64,000 bases of DNA from Citrus sinensis. Taxonomy: Eukaryota > Streptophyta > Magnoliopsida > Sapindales > Rutaceae. The stretch covers positions 21,185,501 to 21,249,500 of the forward strand of contig NC_068556.1 of assembly GCF_022201045.2 (NCBI RefSeq). Direction: 5' to 3'. A program made the translations under genes and the position numbers. Below the pieces are notes generated by a model. That model did no database searches, was not told the DNA's origin, and saw only the letters and a program-made list of their open reading frames with translations. This document shows positions 37,645-49,641 of the stretch, one piece after another. Numbering within the stretch: position 1 is the stretch's first letter; every line of letters starts with the position of its first letter.

Positions 37645-39180
37645 CTGCCCACTACACATGCATATGCTGAAGTCATAATTTGCTTTTTAACTTGTATAAT
37701 ATAGGATCTAAGGGCTGGTGTTTCATGTTTGTGTTAATACAAACTAATAATAGTCTTGGATATATTATATATATGCATTTGGGTTTTAAACATAGAGCAC
37801 CCTTATTTGAAGAGCGGCAGCAAAAGAATAAGAAGATAAAAAAATATGAGTATTGTTTGTGCTGTGGTGTTAATAGTGCCAATACTGTAACACACAAATT
37901 AATAGCACTGTTCATAATTAGTAATGTAATTTTTGTCATCTTATTGTTCAGATAGCGTTTCTCTGAACTTTATCTTCTTACTGCATTTTCCTTAAAACTT
38001 AATTGTAAACTTGTCCCCTTCATATTCATAAGGTCTCTTCCAAACTGATGTTATACCTCTGTTGGATAGTCTTTGACTTTGTTCATTCGCGCGTATTCTA
38101 TAGGGTCTCTATTGAAATGATAGTTGTCTTATTTGTTTTTGGCTGCTTGACGTACGATCGACGCAAAAATGAAGCCATAGAAAAATCAAGTAGAGAATTT
38201 TTGTTCATTATTAATAATAAAAGCTGGATGATTAATAATAATCGCCCTCTCTCCGAATCCGGAGTAGTCGGGGCCCAATGTGGTCACCGGATACCGAATG
38301 ATTTAGACAAAAATAATAATAATAATAATAAAAGCTGATGCAATTAGGATTTTGACTCTCTTTTATCAAGCATTTGGTTTAATGCACGGACTTTTATTCA
38401 GAAACAAAAAGGTTTTTAGGTTTGGCCTTCTGAAGATCTTTGGCCCACAAGTAAATGCAGTTTCCACGAGTGTGATGGGGTCCTGCAAAACTACATAGTA
38501 TAAAACTGTGCTTGAATTTTCATTGATTCTTTTTTCTCCTTCTGAATTTACAAAACTTTAACGTTCCATAGTTTATGTTATTAATTGTGCATGAATTTAG
38601 AATTATCGACGTCTTTTTTTTTTTTTAATTGAGGGAAAAAATCGAGGCATTCATTAATTATTAATATTGTAAGCAATTTTTTTTTCTATAACGCTAAATT
38701 TACACGAGCATAATTTATAGAAATGATGTAGCTAGCTTAAGAATTTCCGTCCAAATTTAGAATATTTTCTACTTATGAAAGGAGGATGAACCCTACAAGA
38801 ATTCGAACTCATTACCCTAGACTGCAAGGAAAAATCTTCACCTCTCGTTCATCTCGATCTCTCTCTTTTTCTTCTTTTCTTTTTTTCCTTCCTTTGGTTT
38901 GTTTCTCGAGAGGAGATACCAGTCGTTGATATAAAGGAAAACAAATGAAGTCAAAAATTAATGACCAAGTGTTACTGAGTGGTCAAAAAGAAAAGAGAAA
39001 AAATGCTCAGCCCTCTAACAAGAAGGGAAAGGAGCACCACACGTGATCACGTCAATCATATTGGATCATGAGGTAACAGTGTACTTCCATACATGAGTAA
39101 AGATAAAATACCAAAAACGTTCAGAACATAATTGAGATTGTGTGAAAATGAAATAAGCAAAACAAGCTAGCGGTACATGG

Positions 39181-39430
39181 TTTCTTATTAAGAGAAACAA
39201 AGAGAACAAAGGACTATTCGTGGTTCTTCTACTTTCTTATATCTTTGTTTGAAGGACTGTAATTATTAACTCTCGTAAACATCAAACTCACCTAACGATG
39301 ATGTTTATTAAGAGAAACAAAGAGAACAAAGGACTATTCGTGGTTCTTCTACTTTCTTATATCTCTCTTCGAAGGACTGTAATTATTAACTCTCGTAAAC
39401 ATCAAACTCACCCAACGATTATGTTTATTA
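39181..39430 (+). repeat. 120-bp tandem duplication
   Basis: The block beginning TTATTAAGAGAAACAAAGAG at about 39186 recurs at about 39306 with only a few differences (TTTGTTTG versus CTCTCTTCG; AACGATGATG versus AACGATTATG). A third partial start follows near 39421. The copies are close, so the duplication is fairly recent. Confidence 0.85.
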
Positions 39431-40469
39431 GGTAGGGTCACTGATGGCATAATTAGTATCGTGTATGTGAGTAATCATTCTTAAGTGCAGGTACTACTAT
39501 TTTTTTAATACAGATATATTGTTTAGTTATATGATTTAATAAAATTACTTTTTAATACATTATAAAATTTGGCCGTTTCATAATAGTAAAAACTAATTTT
39601 ATTAAAATACACGATTTAAAAGCATATCCATATAGAATAATAATAATAATAATAATAATAAGAGGCGCCCTCACTAAAAAGTAAATTTTAAGCTCATCAA
39701 TTTTGTCTTTTCACCATATTACACACATAAGATTTTAATTATGTTTCAAGCTGTGAAAACAGAACTTTGACAGCTACAGTTCGCTCATTATTTCAAACAG
39801 GCTGAGTTCTAATAGATCTCAGAATCTTACATGAAAACGGACGATCATGATGTTGCTTCCATTCATTCATTAATTTTAAACGTTATTTATAGAGTTAAAT
39901 GACAAAACAGGCTCCAGGACTCTGAAGAGCTTCTGATAAGAACATGTGTGACGAATCTCTACCTGGTTATCATTTTTGACTTAGCTGAATTTCTCATGTG
40001 GAAAGTACATGTATATAACAACTTGGTGAAAAAAAAAAAAAGAAACATATACACATGATGGTGTCTTTCTGTAGCGCACATAAATGCTTGATTTTATACA
40101 CAAGATCTTAAATTTTCAATACGATTAGTCATTTTCACATTTTACTGGCACCACATTGGTGCACCGATATGTTTCATTAGAGGACTTGGATTTTTTTTTT
40201 TTTCTCACGTGATCCAGGCTTCCCCAGTGTAAATTAACAGAACACTCCAATTATTGGTTTTACGATAAAATATTTTTCTGGGGGAAATTGATATATTGTT
40301 TCCAGTAGATGGTACGTAATTGTATCACTAATAAATTCTTAATACCATATCTGATCTAAGGTGTTAAAACGGTAACAAAAAGGACACATTGTTGAAGGAT
40401 AATTGTGCACAAAATTGATTAGTTTTAAACTGTGCAACACCTTTTATCTAATATCAATTTTTATATTCA

Positions 40470-40645
40470 AAGTTTATATTTATCTGTGCTTTATTTGTTA
40501 ATTTTATAGTATCAGAGTCCACTCTTTAACTTAGTGGTTGACACCTTAATTTGTATATGTAGAGTTCATATTTATTTGTGCTTTATTTGTTAATTTTATA
40601 ATATGATAGTCCACTCTCTAACTTAGTGGTTAACACCTCATTTCC
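40470..40645 (+). repeat. ~91-bp tandem duplication
   Basis: The words GTGCTTTATTTGTTAATTTT, GTCCACTCT and AACTTAGTGGTT repeat in the same order at about 40486-40545 and 40577-40636. It is more diverged than the 120-bp duplication. Confidence 0.75.
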
Positions 40646-41090
40646 TCATCTTCAAAATTAAAGAGATGAAATTTCTCCATCTAATTGTGAAAATATAATT
40701 TCTCTTAAATTATTAAGAGTAGATCCATCTATCCATTTTCTTTGGAACAGTATATATTTTGGACCAATCTTCAAATGAATAATAGGAATGCAGGTGTCAA
40801 CAAATTGCCTAATATTGTGTGATCCTTATTGAATTGTAAATTCAGTGGAATTCAAATTGATGATGAGATATTCTAACATTTGATAGGATATAAGATATTT
40901 CCTCCATGCAACCACAAAAAGCACTAAAGCTTTATAATAATAAAAGAGACAAACCAAAAAATGATTAAGAAATCTCTCTTTTTGCCTTGCTAGCTCTCTC
41001 TTCTTAAACAATACTTTCTCACCAGATACAAAGGTTCTTTCTCCATCTCTTAGACAGCAGCTTAACGTTTCTATCTTTATCTCCCTCAAA

Positions 41091-41726
41091 ATGTCTAGTA
41101 TCTTTTGGAAGCACTTTCACCTCTGCTTCTCAAGCCTCAAATGCTTGCCTTCTATAACTCCATCTCCTCCATCACCTTCAAAACTACAAGATCAAGATAA
41201 CAACCCTTTGTTTCCCACAAGCACATCATTCCTCATCAAGAACTTCAACTCTCTCTATGATCAATCCTCTGATTTTTCCACCTCAAAATCCTTGACACCT
41301 TCAACCGATGACTACTTCTCCTCTGACACTGAATCCGACACCGTTTCTCCCCCAGATTTCACCACCATATTTGCCTCTCAACGCTTCTTTTTCTCCTCTC
41401 CAGGCCGTTCAAATTCCATCATTGAGTCGTCGGATATTAACAAATCGGAAACCCATCATGATCAAGAAACTCCGCTCAATGGAGGGGTTGCTGTGAAGAA
41501 ATACTCGCCGGATCCTTACCAAGACTTTCGTTGCTCAATGCAAGAAATGATCGAAGCAAGAAACCTAACTGATGTGATGGCTAATTGTGATTTTTTGCAT
41601 GAGTTGCTCCTTTGTTACCTCACATTAAACCCAAAACACACCCACAAGTTTATCATTAGCGCTTTTGCTGATATTCTCATTTCCCTTTTGTCTTCCCAGG
41701 ATTCCGATAGCCGTCAACGGAGGTGA
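41091..41726 (+). CDS. OVATE family protein, transcriptional repressor (OFP11-like)
   Basis: A single exon of 211 residues with no intron, as usual for the family. The N-terminal part is Ser/Pro-rich and low complexity. The C-terminal OVATE domain runs from about residue 140: AVKKYSPDPYQDFRCSMQEM, IEARNLTD, then FLHELLLCYLTLNPKHTHKF and IISAFADILISLL. OVATE proteins are plant nuclear repressors that interact with KNOX and BELL homeodomain proteins and affect organ shape and wall formation (family knowledge). Position between LOI1 and SECE1 matches Arabidopsis At4g14860, which I recall as OFP11. The start is the first ATG after a CT-rich leader (TCTCCCTCAAA). Upstream and downstream spacers are long, as often seen for developmental regulators. 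Confidence 0.92.
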   Translation: MSSIFWKHFHLCFSSLKCLPSITPSPPSPSKLQDQDNNPLFPTSTSFLIKNFNSLYDQSSDFSTSKSLTPSTDDYFSSDTESDTVSPPDFTTIFASQRFFFSSPGRSNSIIESSDINKSETHHDQETPLNGGVAVKKYSPDPYQDFRCSMQEMIEARNLTDVMANCDFLHELLLCYLTLNPKHTHKFIISAFADILISLLSSQDSDSRQRR

Positions 41727-44700
41727 TATATTTTAGTTGCCTTTTAGCTAGAGAATAACTAAGAAATAACAACTAATGTGAGGGCTGTTGTTAATTAATT
41801 TCTTTTTCCTTTTTTTAAATCTTTTTGGTTGTTGCATGGAATTACTTTTGGCTTGGGTGAAAGAGGGATGTTGTAGTGTTGCATTATGCGAAGACAAATT
41901 AAGGGTTTAATGTATTTTGATGATCAGGATACCACGCGTGGATATGTTAATTTCTCGATGCATGTTATATAATTTATGCATAGTTTTTGTATCAAGCTAT
42001 TGTGTACTGTAAAAAAAGGCATGTGTTTTCTTGTTATGTGCTCCTTTGATTGATTGACAAATTATAGTTCTTTAATTAAAAGCAAAGGCCAGTTCGATTA
42101 TTGTCCTTGAATGTGTTTTGTGGTCCTGGTAGAATCTTGGGTGCCACCGTTTATGTTCAAGAAATTGCACACATAATCACGAGCCTAGCTAGCTGGCTTA
42201 TACAGTTGCTTTTGATCGATCGATGTGATGTTGTGATGGTAATGGCTATTGCTATGTTAACATTGTAATTATTAACCATTTTAGAATATAGGTTGTTATT
42301 ACAACTTTAGAAGCTATATATCATTCAGCAAGCAAGCTGGTAAGACTCTGGTGCCGACATCTGCACCAATGTAGATTTACACTATGCCTGCACGTTCACA
42401 GCATCACTGTAGTTTCATAGTTCAAACGCACACTGAGAAAATCCTTTTGCAATCATATTAAGGAGAAAGCTGCTCCATTGTAAAGACTTAATCCTTTTAA
42501 AGGATGGATCAGCTGAGAACTAAAAATAAAGGTGTTTGTAACATTTTGAGATGTTTATGTACATGACCAAAATGCAAATTAATAAAACTCGAAAATGTTG
42601 ATTCAAAGATTTATGTTATGTCCAACCAAAAGGGATTCCTCTAAGCCTAGAGTGCTGATTGTACACAGTCCAAAAATTGGACTGTAGTATATCAACTTGA
42701 ACACCATTGTTCGAAACTCGGAGTAAAGAGCATTGAAAATCCCAAAATTTCTTAGAGGAGAGCTAGGCATGGGATTAGAATTTAGAATTAAGAAATAAAG
42801 GCTGGTGGGCTTTTTGCTCTTTTTCATATTTTATAAACGACACAAGACAAACAGAGAGGATCCAAAGAGAGATATCAACTACTGCCAAAAGAATATATGA
42901 GATGCTTTGGCAATCTATATATAGAGCTAGTTGTTAATTAATTGCTTGTAAAGTTAGTTGGTTTAGGTAAATGCTTTCATTATTAAATTGAAATTTAGAC
43001 CTAATTTAGGGCTACAAGTAAGGGCAGGTCCGAACCCATTTATTATTTCATATTCAATTGCAAGTGAACGTGGATTTTGTAGTCCCAACCCTAAAGTTTG
43101 ATTAATTAGTGAATAATAATTGAAAAGATATAACGCACGCCAAAAAGAAAAAAGAAAAAGAAAAAGAAAAAGAAAAGTGGTTACTGAAAAAGTGATAAAC
43201 GTGGATTGATGTGAGGCTAAATGCACAGGTTTGACAGGTTGCTACAAACAAGTAGGCCCATGTATATAAAGTTCAATTGTATTTAAAGTTTCAACTAACC
43301 CCCGCAGCATAGTGGGATTTTTGGCCCCGTATTGTAGCTGCAGTCTCGTATTTATCGTGAACTTTTGCTTTCCAAAAGAGGACGCCAATTTGCAACAAGA
43401 GCCTAGCAGGAATAAAGTTCAGTACTACACTGAAAAGGAGGGGGGAAAAAAAGCTAAGTAGATGTGTAGCTAGAGAACTCAAAAAGTTTCAATTAGTATA
43501 TACAGATTCATTCGCAATTGGAAAAAAATAAATATTAAGATCTTTCTTTGGATTAAAGCTTAATATTTGGTGGTTAACTAACTGGCTTGTTCCCCAAGTG
43601 CATTTCCTTTCAGAAAATGGAAGTTGGTTCGGCTTGTTCTATAAACAGCATTATAACAGAGCTGATCTTGGAGAATTCTGAACTCACAATGCTTTCTTTT
43701 TTTTCTAAAAGCATGCATATTTAACAACATGAATACGAGTACGTATAAAGAAAGTAGAATTTCAAGGTGGGTCCAAACTAGAAATACGAATCCACAAAAG
43801 ACGTGTCAATATGAAATCTTATTGACTGTTGACTTTAAGATTTTAGCAGCTCATTAGAGCAGTCAAAGTAAACATGCATGCATCGATCTAACAGTCTGAT
43901 GTAGGTGAAATGATCTTACCTAATCTCTTGAAAATTTGATCTCGGATTAATTGTATATGTTCCCCCATCAATTCCCATTAGTGGTCTCTTCTATATAATG
44001 AAAAGAGCACGTACGTTTAGTCTCATCCCAGTAACAGTGAATCAAATAATTGAGAAACTATTAAAGATGTCCAAGAGAGCACGCGTAAAACATGAGCAAA
44101 TGGAATCAATTTTGTCAGGTCACTGCATGGAGAGCTCATCTCAATCTACTCCAAACTGATTTCTCGGACAGAGATTTTTGTTTCTTTTTCTTTTGGCCAC
44201 ATCACCATATTGACCATTTCCACTACATTGGAAATTAACAGTAATAAAATTATAATATTAATTTAATAGAGAAGGGACCAGATTTGGTTGGTGAAGAATG
44301 CTGGTGTTTCTTCCTTCCTTCAAGAAACAGCCAAGGATTCTGTCAAAATTGTTTGCACATGCAGACTTGCTTCTTGTTATCAGTTGATTAGCCTCCCTTT
44401 CTTTTTTTTTAAACTATAAACTATAAAGCTCCATTTTCATGGGTTGTTGCCTCGGGAATGCCTTGCTTGCCTGACTTGCTGCATGATTTAAATATTTCTT
44501 GACCCTTCGCTGGTAGCTAGTCATTGTAGCTCTTGTTGGCATTATGTGCATTGAGACAGTGCAACTTAAATTATGAATTTTTAAATTAATTTGTTGATTT
44601 TGTCTTGACACCTTAATCTATTCGACATCAACCGTAAGTTAAGGGATTTGGGCTTGGATCTTCTTGACATGCGTATTAAAGTCTTGCGATTGGACGTTGA

Positions 44701-45685
44701 GCAGATCGTTTGGTTATCACTCCCATAATCACTCAACGTTTGTCTTAAATTATCAACTTAATTATGTCCCATAATGTGTATAATATTGAATATTACGATG
44801 CCAAAGACATATTATTTCATATTCAAAGCCGGTCCACTTCCACATCTACCATAAAATGTAAATTTGAGCAACTACAGAAAGAAACCACCGAAGTTCTGAA
44901 ATTAATGCTAATAATTAACTAATTTTTCTTGTCCTCTAATGTTTATGTTTGATATAAATTTTAAAATAAGTAGAGTCGTAATTTTGAAAGATATGTCAAT
45001 AAGTGGAAAAGAGAAAATCTTTTTATATATAAGATAATATAATCAATCAGTGGACATATACGATATGTCTTTTGTTTTAAAATAACTATCAACCTACTTG
45101 GTTCTTTTTTAAAATAAATACCCACGTGCCATGATGTTATTAACTTGGTTTTATGGATGGATCAGGATTCTTTCCTGATCTGATCATATTCTGAGCAAAT
45201 AATTCAATCACTGATTGATTATTAATAAATAAAAAAATAAAAAAGTTAAATTTTACCTATATTCTACCATTAAAAGACACGTGGCAAAAAATTATTAAAA
45301 GTTCAATAAAGCTCAAATCATAAAAAGATTCTGTTCCTTTAAGAATAGTAGGGTACATAAGATATACCTACAGAAGAATGAACGGCATTAAATTCGATGG
45401 TCTGGGCTAAAAAAGATTTGTACGAATCTACCCGTAAACCCTAGAAGTTTGGATGTTCTTCACAAGAAATGTAACAAAGTGTATTTGCATTTTTGTTCCT
45501 TTCGTCTGGGCAACAAGCAATGTCCAATTATTTATCTGGTCCCGGCCCAATCAATCAGCACAATGCAGTTAAGCACGAACCCAGCCCATTTACTGGCCCC
45601 AACAGCGCACACAAACAAACTCATCCTAAAAAAAATTTATCCAAACCTGAGCTCTTCGATCGTTCCCATACGCAAAACTCAGAAA
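41727..45685. other. Intergenic region between the OVATE gene and SECE1
   Basis: About 4 kb, AT-rich, without a gene I can support. One weak candidate is a TATA-like TCTATATAATG near 43991, followed ~75 bases later by a 30-codon frame (44067-44159). No transposon ends were recognised. Confidence 0.45.
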
Positions 45686-46198
45686 ATGGCGCTCTCGCTG
45701 TCCCTGCATTTACCGGTGACACCCGTTCTCCCGAAAGCGTACGTACAATCAAAGCCGCCACCTGTAAGTCACTACATTTCTTTACGCCGCCTCAGACTCA
45801 CAAGCGCGACTGCTCTCGGAAAAAACCGATCCGTTTTAGTCAAAGCCGTCGAACGAAGCCAAGAAAGCGCCGAAAAATCTGAAACAGTTAACGAACCGGA
45901 GTCCGAACCGGCGAATCCTGCCACAGAGTCGAGTGCCGAGTTGAGCGAGCTGGGTTCGGAAATAAAGAAGGTTTTGAAGGAGAAGAAAGAGGAGAAAGCA
46001 GGAGACTTATTGAGTGGGGTCGGGGAGGAGATTAGAGAGATCGAGTGGCCGGCGTTCGGTAAGGTTTTGGGGACGACAGGTGTCGTGCTTGGAGTGATTG
46101 CTGGGTCCAGTGTCGTTTTGCTCACTGTCAATTTCGTTTTGGCCGAATTGTCCGATAGGGCTTTTGCTGGTAGAGGTGTTCAAGATTTCTTTCGCTGA
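45686..46198 (+). CDS. SECE1: Plastid preprotein translocase subunit SECE1
   Basis: A single exon of 170 residues. The open frame begins further upstream, but MALSLSLHLPVTPV at 45686 starts a typical Ser/Arg-rich chloroplast transit peptide, so I chose that ATG. A charged linker (EKSETVNEPESEPANP, KKVLKEKKEEKAG) precedes the conserved SecE core: EEIREIEWPAFGKVLGTTGV, then one membrane segment (VVLGVIAGSSVVLLTVNFVL) and a short tail ending VQDFFR. SecE clamps the two halves of SecY in the thylakoid Sec translocase that imports lumenal and membrane proteins (family knowledge). The Arabidopsis counterpart is At4g14870. It lies just left of a Mutator-like element whose left end begins ~200 bases after the stop codon. 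Confidence 0.92.
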   Translation: MALSLSLHLPVTPVLPKAYVQSKPPPVSHYISLRRLRLTSATALGKNRSVLVKAVERSQESAEKSETVNEPESEPANPATESSAELSELGSEIKKVLKEKKEEKAGDLLSGVGEEIREIEWPAFGKVLGTTGVVLGVIAGSSVVLLTVNFVLAELSDRAFAGRGVQDFFR

Positions 46199-46393
46199 GC
46201 AAAAATAAATGATCAAGCAATGTGATTTAAACGTGGTTTTTCTTTTCTTTTCTTTTTTCGTTTTTCAATTAATTTTCTTGTCTACTGTTTTCTACACAGT
46301 TTACATGAAATCTGGACATTATTTTATCCACAGATTTAATAAATTAAATACTAACAGTGATTTGTAGTTAAAATTATCAGCACCGATATTCAG

Positions 46394-46875
46394 CCCACAA
46401 TAAGCACCACAGTAAGTCCCGAACGGTGCGTTTTATTTGTAATATAAAAGGGCACTGTTTGAACAAGCAAACACACTGCACGCGCATCTCATCTCACGCA
46501 CGCATCACTCTCACTCATGCATTTCACACCAAGCAACGAGTTCAATTGCAGCCAGTTCTTTGCCATCTTCAAGCTCTGCTCTTCATCGTGGGATTGCTCT
46601 GTCTTTCAGTTTTCTCTCTTTCTCTCTTTCTCTCTCGAGCGTGGGTCTCTCTTCGGTTGTGGCTCTCTCTCTCGCCTTGGGTCTGTCTTCGGCAGTGGCT
46701 CTCTCTCTCACCGTGGGTCTCTCTCTCTCGCCTTGGGTCTGTCTTCGGCTGTGGCTCTCTCTCTCACCGCGGGTCTCTCTCATCCGGCCTCTCACTCATC
46801 TCGCTGCTCTCTCCTTCGACTTTCTCTCGTCGTGGATCTCTCTCGCGCATCTCGTTGGGTTTCTCTTTCTCTGTC
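46394..46875 (+). repeat. Left inverted end of the MULE with CT-rich minisatellite
   Basis: Terminal motif, then from about 46610 a minisatellite of ~56 bp (CCTTGGGTCTGTCTTCGGC, GTGGCTCTCTCTCTCAC). It gives overlapping open frames in all three forward frames, an artefact of its composition. Its purine-rich counterpart is at about 51020-51422. Confidence 0.75.
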
Positions 46876-47296
46876 TGCCCTGTAGATAGTTGTAGCCGTC
46901 GTAATCAATTAGTGGAGGTAATTGGTTTAATTAATGCCCAATTTTGGTTGTAATAATTCCAAATGTGTGAAGATTCAATTGTGAAGTCAAATTTTTATAT
47001 ATTAAATCAATTGCGCAATAATCTTAAGGGTATCAATTGCGCAATAATCTTTATATATTAAATCAGCATCCATTGGAAAATTAATAAGCACATTGGGTTA
47101 TATATTAAATAAAAAATCACTAAATTCCAATCAAAGGCATCTCGTATGCTGCAAATTCTGCTGGTATATATTAAATTTGTGTTCACAATTTGCATCACTA
47201 GTTAGTTTAGTTGTGTGAGGTTGTGCTGAATTATTTGTATTTTGTTACTTTCATTTTGTCAATGTGAATTATTTCAATTTTGTAGAAATAAATAAT

Positions 47297-48415
47297 ATGG
47301 AAAAAGACATCGAAGTTGAAGAGTTGGAGAAATTTGAGGAGAACGATGAGCCAATAATTGGGATGTCATTTGATAGTGATGTTGATTTGTTTATTTACTT
47401 CAAAGAGTACGGTAAAAGAAAAGGGTTTCCGATTTTGAGGAGAACTAGTAGAAAGGATAGTGGTGGGATTCTTAGAAATGTGACTTTTGCTTGTGGGAGA
47501 AGTGGTGAAACAAGAAGCAAATCTGTGAATATTTTAAAACCCCAACCTAATGCAAAAACAGGCTGCAATGCTAGATTGGGAGCTGGTTTAGGGGATGATG
47601 GAAAGTGGACAATTCGAAGCTTAAATCTTGAACACAACCATGTGCTGTTAACTCCAACCAAATCCAAGTATTTTCGGTGCAATCGTAGCCTCAATACATA
47701 TGCAAAAAAAAGGCTTGATGTAAATGATCGAGCAGGAATCAGATTATGTAAGAATTATCAATCACTTGTTATTGAGGCTGGTGGTCATGAAAATGTGACA
47801 TTCATAGAAAGAGATTGTAGAAATCATGTTCAAAAAGAAAGAAGATTGCGGCTTGGAGATGGGGATGCTGCTGCTCTTCAAAACTATTTTATGAAAATGC
47901 AAGTAGAAGATAATAGGTTTTACTTTAGTATGCAAGTGTATGATGAGGGACGATTAAAAAATGTTTTTTGGGCCGAGCCAAGGAATAGGGAAGCGTACAA
48001 GGAGTTTGGAGACGTTGTTACATTTGACACCACGTATCTTACAAATAAGTATGATATGTCGTTCGCTCCATTTGTAGGAGTTAATCATCATGGGCATTCT
48101 ATTCTGTTTGGGTGTGGATTGATTTCACACGAAGATATTGAGACATTCACGTGGTTATTTCGAACATGGCTATCTTGCATGTCTAATTCAGCTCCTAATG
48201 GAATCATTACAGATCAAGACAGGGCAATGAAAGTTGCAATTCAGAATGTCTTTCCCAATACTCGACATCGGTGGTGTTTATGGCATATAATGAAGAAAGT
48301 TCCAGAGAAGCTAGGGGGTTATTTGGTCATGTGCTATTGGATTGGAATTGAGGGAGATGCTGCAAATCTGTTATTCCTTAATTGTGTGCTACTGGAATGG
48401 TGGATGGATAAATGA
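47297..48415 (+). pseudogene. FAR1/FHY3-like MULE transposase, C-terminus lost
   Basis: Begins at MEKDIEVEELEKFEENDEP; the upstream extension starts with GTG and looks like intron or leader. It has a FAR1-type WRKY-GCM1 zinc finger (FIYFKEYGKRKGFPILRRTS, the C and GCNARL motif, then HNH). This is followed by a MULE transposase core with the acidic residues of VVTFDTTYLTNKYDMSFAPF and NGIITDQDRAMK, and the C/H motif RHRWCLWHIMKKV. After about residue 340 (near 48320) the frame runs into the 141-bp repeat array. The rest of the transposase and the SWIM zinc finger, normally ~200-300 more residues, are absent. Domesticated FAR1 proteins exist, but truncation plus the inverted ends mark this as a decayed transposon gene. 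Confidence 0.85.
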
Positions 48416-48419
48416 TATT

Positions 48420-49040
48420 CTGTTATTTTTTAATTCTATGCTACTGGAATTCTGATATTCTTTAAAGTGCAGAAATTGTTTTATGTTATTCTGGAATTCT
48501 GGATGTATTCTATGCTACTGGAATTCTGTTATTCTTTAAAGTGCAAAAATTGTTATGCTACTGGAATTCTGGAATTATTTAAAGTGCAGAAGTGCATAAA
48601 TTGTTATGCTACTGGAAAGTGCAAAAATTGTTTAAAGTGCAGAAGTGCAGAAATTCTGTTATTGTACTGGAATTCTGGAAAGTACAGAAATTGTTATGTT
48701 ACTGGACTTCTGGAATTATTTAAAGTGCAGAAGTGCATAAATTGTTATGCTACTGAAAAGTGCAAAAATTGTTTAAAGTGCAGAAGTGCAGAAATTCTGT
48801 TATTGTACTGGAATTCTGGAAAGTGCAGAAATTGTTATGTTACTGGACTTCTGGAATTATTTAAAGTGCAGAAGTGCAGAAATTATTATGCTACTGGAAA
48901 GTGCAGAAATTGTTTAAAGTGCAGAAGTGCAGAAATTCTGTTATTGTACTGGAATTCTGGAAAGTGCAGAAATTGTTATGCTACTGGAATTTTGGAATTC
49001 TTTAAAGTGCAGAAGTGCAGGAATTATGTTATTGCTTTTT
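48420..49040 (+). repeat. 141-bp tandem array inside the MULE
   Basis: Short words (GTGCAGAAATTGTTATG, CTACTGGAATTCTGG, TTTAAAGTGCAGAAGTGCA) recur throughout. The longer unit is 141 bp: TTTAAAGTGCAGAAGTGCAG starts at 48631, 48772 and 48913. Because 141 is a multiple of three, one frame stays open through the array and encodes Cys-rich repeats. I regard that as a by-product, not a gene. Confidence 0.85.
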
Positions 49041-49242
49041 ATTTGGTCAAAATATTATAATTATAAATGATTATATTTGGCTTTGCAACAGAGGAAAAAT
49101 TAATTGATTCAAAGAAGCAAATGACACAGGAGTTATGGACTACCAACAAATTTTTTGCAAAAAAAGGAATATCATTTCCCCATCAATACCAAAGTTATCT
49201 TAAAAACTGGTTCAACAAGTCATTGCACTAACAATACATTAA

Positions 49243-49641
49243 TTAATTACACAACTTAAATATAATACATATTAAAAGAGTTATCATTATTTGCGGGACG
49301 TATGTTACAAGAACACTTGGTTGTTGTCTTCGCTGAAATTCTTGCTCAAGCAACTGAAATTTAAGAGATATGCATTCGATTTGATGGCCCAACTTGCGGA
49401 CTTCTGCTAACAACATGTCAATTTTATTCTGATTTATAATACGATCTTCCATCCCTCTAAAATCATTACATTCACTGCTCTTCCAATCATCATCCCATTC
49501 AAAAGCCCCACATCCTTTGCACTTCCAAAACCTACGATTCGGATTTTCTTTTGTTCGTGAAGTTCGCAAGACCTTATTGTTGTTGCAGCATTTATCACAA
49601 GCTTTCAGTTGTGTTTGAATTTCGTTTGTGCTTGAAGACAT
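49243..49641 (-). CDS. GRF-type zinc-finger protein carried by the MULE
   Basis: 132 residues from the ATG of MSSSTNEIQT; an open frame extends upstream but the conserved part begins here. The GRF zinc finger is clear: CDKC, LRTSRTKENPNRRFWKCKGC, GAFEWDDD. It is followed by a coiled-coil-like helix (KIDMLLAEVRKLGHQIECIS, KFQLLEQEFQ) and a C-terminal hydrophobic segment (IMITLLICIIFKL). The same finger-coil-hydrophobic tail layout is common in small plant proteins found near or within transposons. The gene is on the strand opposite the transposase and inside the element's inverted ends, so it was probably captured or is an accessory gene. Function unknown; the frame is intact. Confidence 0.75.
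   Translation of the reverse strand: MSSSTNEIQTQLKACDKCCNNNKVLRTSRTKENPNRRFWKCKGCGAFEWDDDWKSSECNDFRGMEDRIINQNKIDMLLAEVRKLGHQIECISLKFQLLEQEFQRRQQPSVLVTYVPQIMITLLICIIFKLCN

Larger units (their letters stand above)
37645..41090. other. Intergenic region between LEA gene 2 and the OVATE gene
   Basis: AT-rich, with two tandem duplications listed separately (39181-39420 and ~40470-40640) and an ATA microsatellite near 39638-39661. Short open frames here have no recognisable content. No RNA gene was seen. Confidence 0.5.

Noticed and set aside
45493-45882. 129-codon open frame overlapping SECE1
   Set aside because: It is an alternative frame across the SECE1 leader and transit peptide, with no recognisable domain.
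46426-46953. Three overlapping open frames of 109-175 codons
   Set aside because: They are produced by a CT-rich minisatellite in the MULE end; all three frames are open because of composition.
48420-49040. CRISPR-like repeat array
   Set aside because: The units are contiguous diverged tandem repeats without unique spacers, inside a plant transposon.
48467-49060. 197-codon Cys-rich open frame
   Set aside because: It lies wholly within a 141-bp tandem array whose period is a multiple of three. The protein repeats mirror the DNA repeats and match no family I know.
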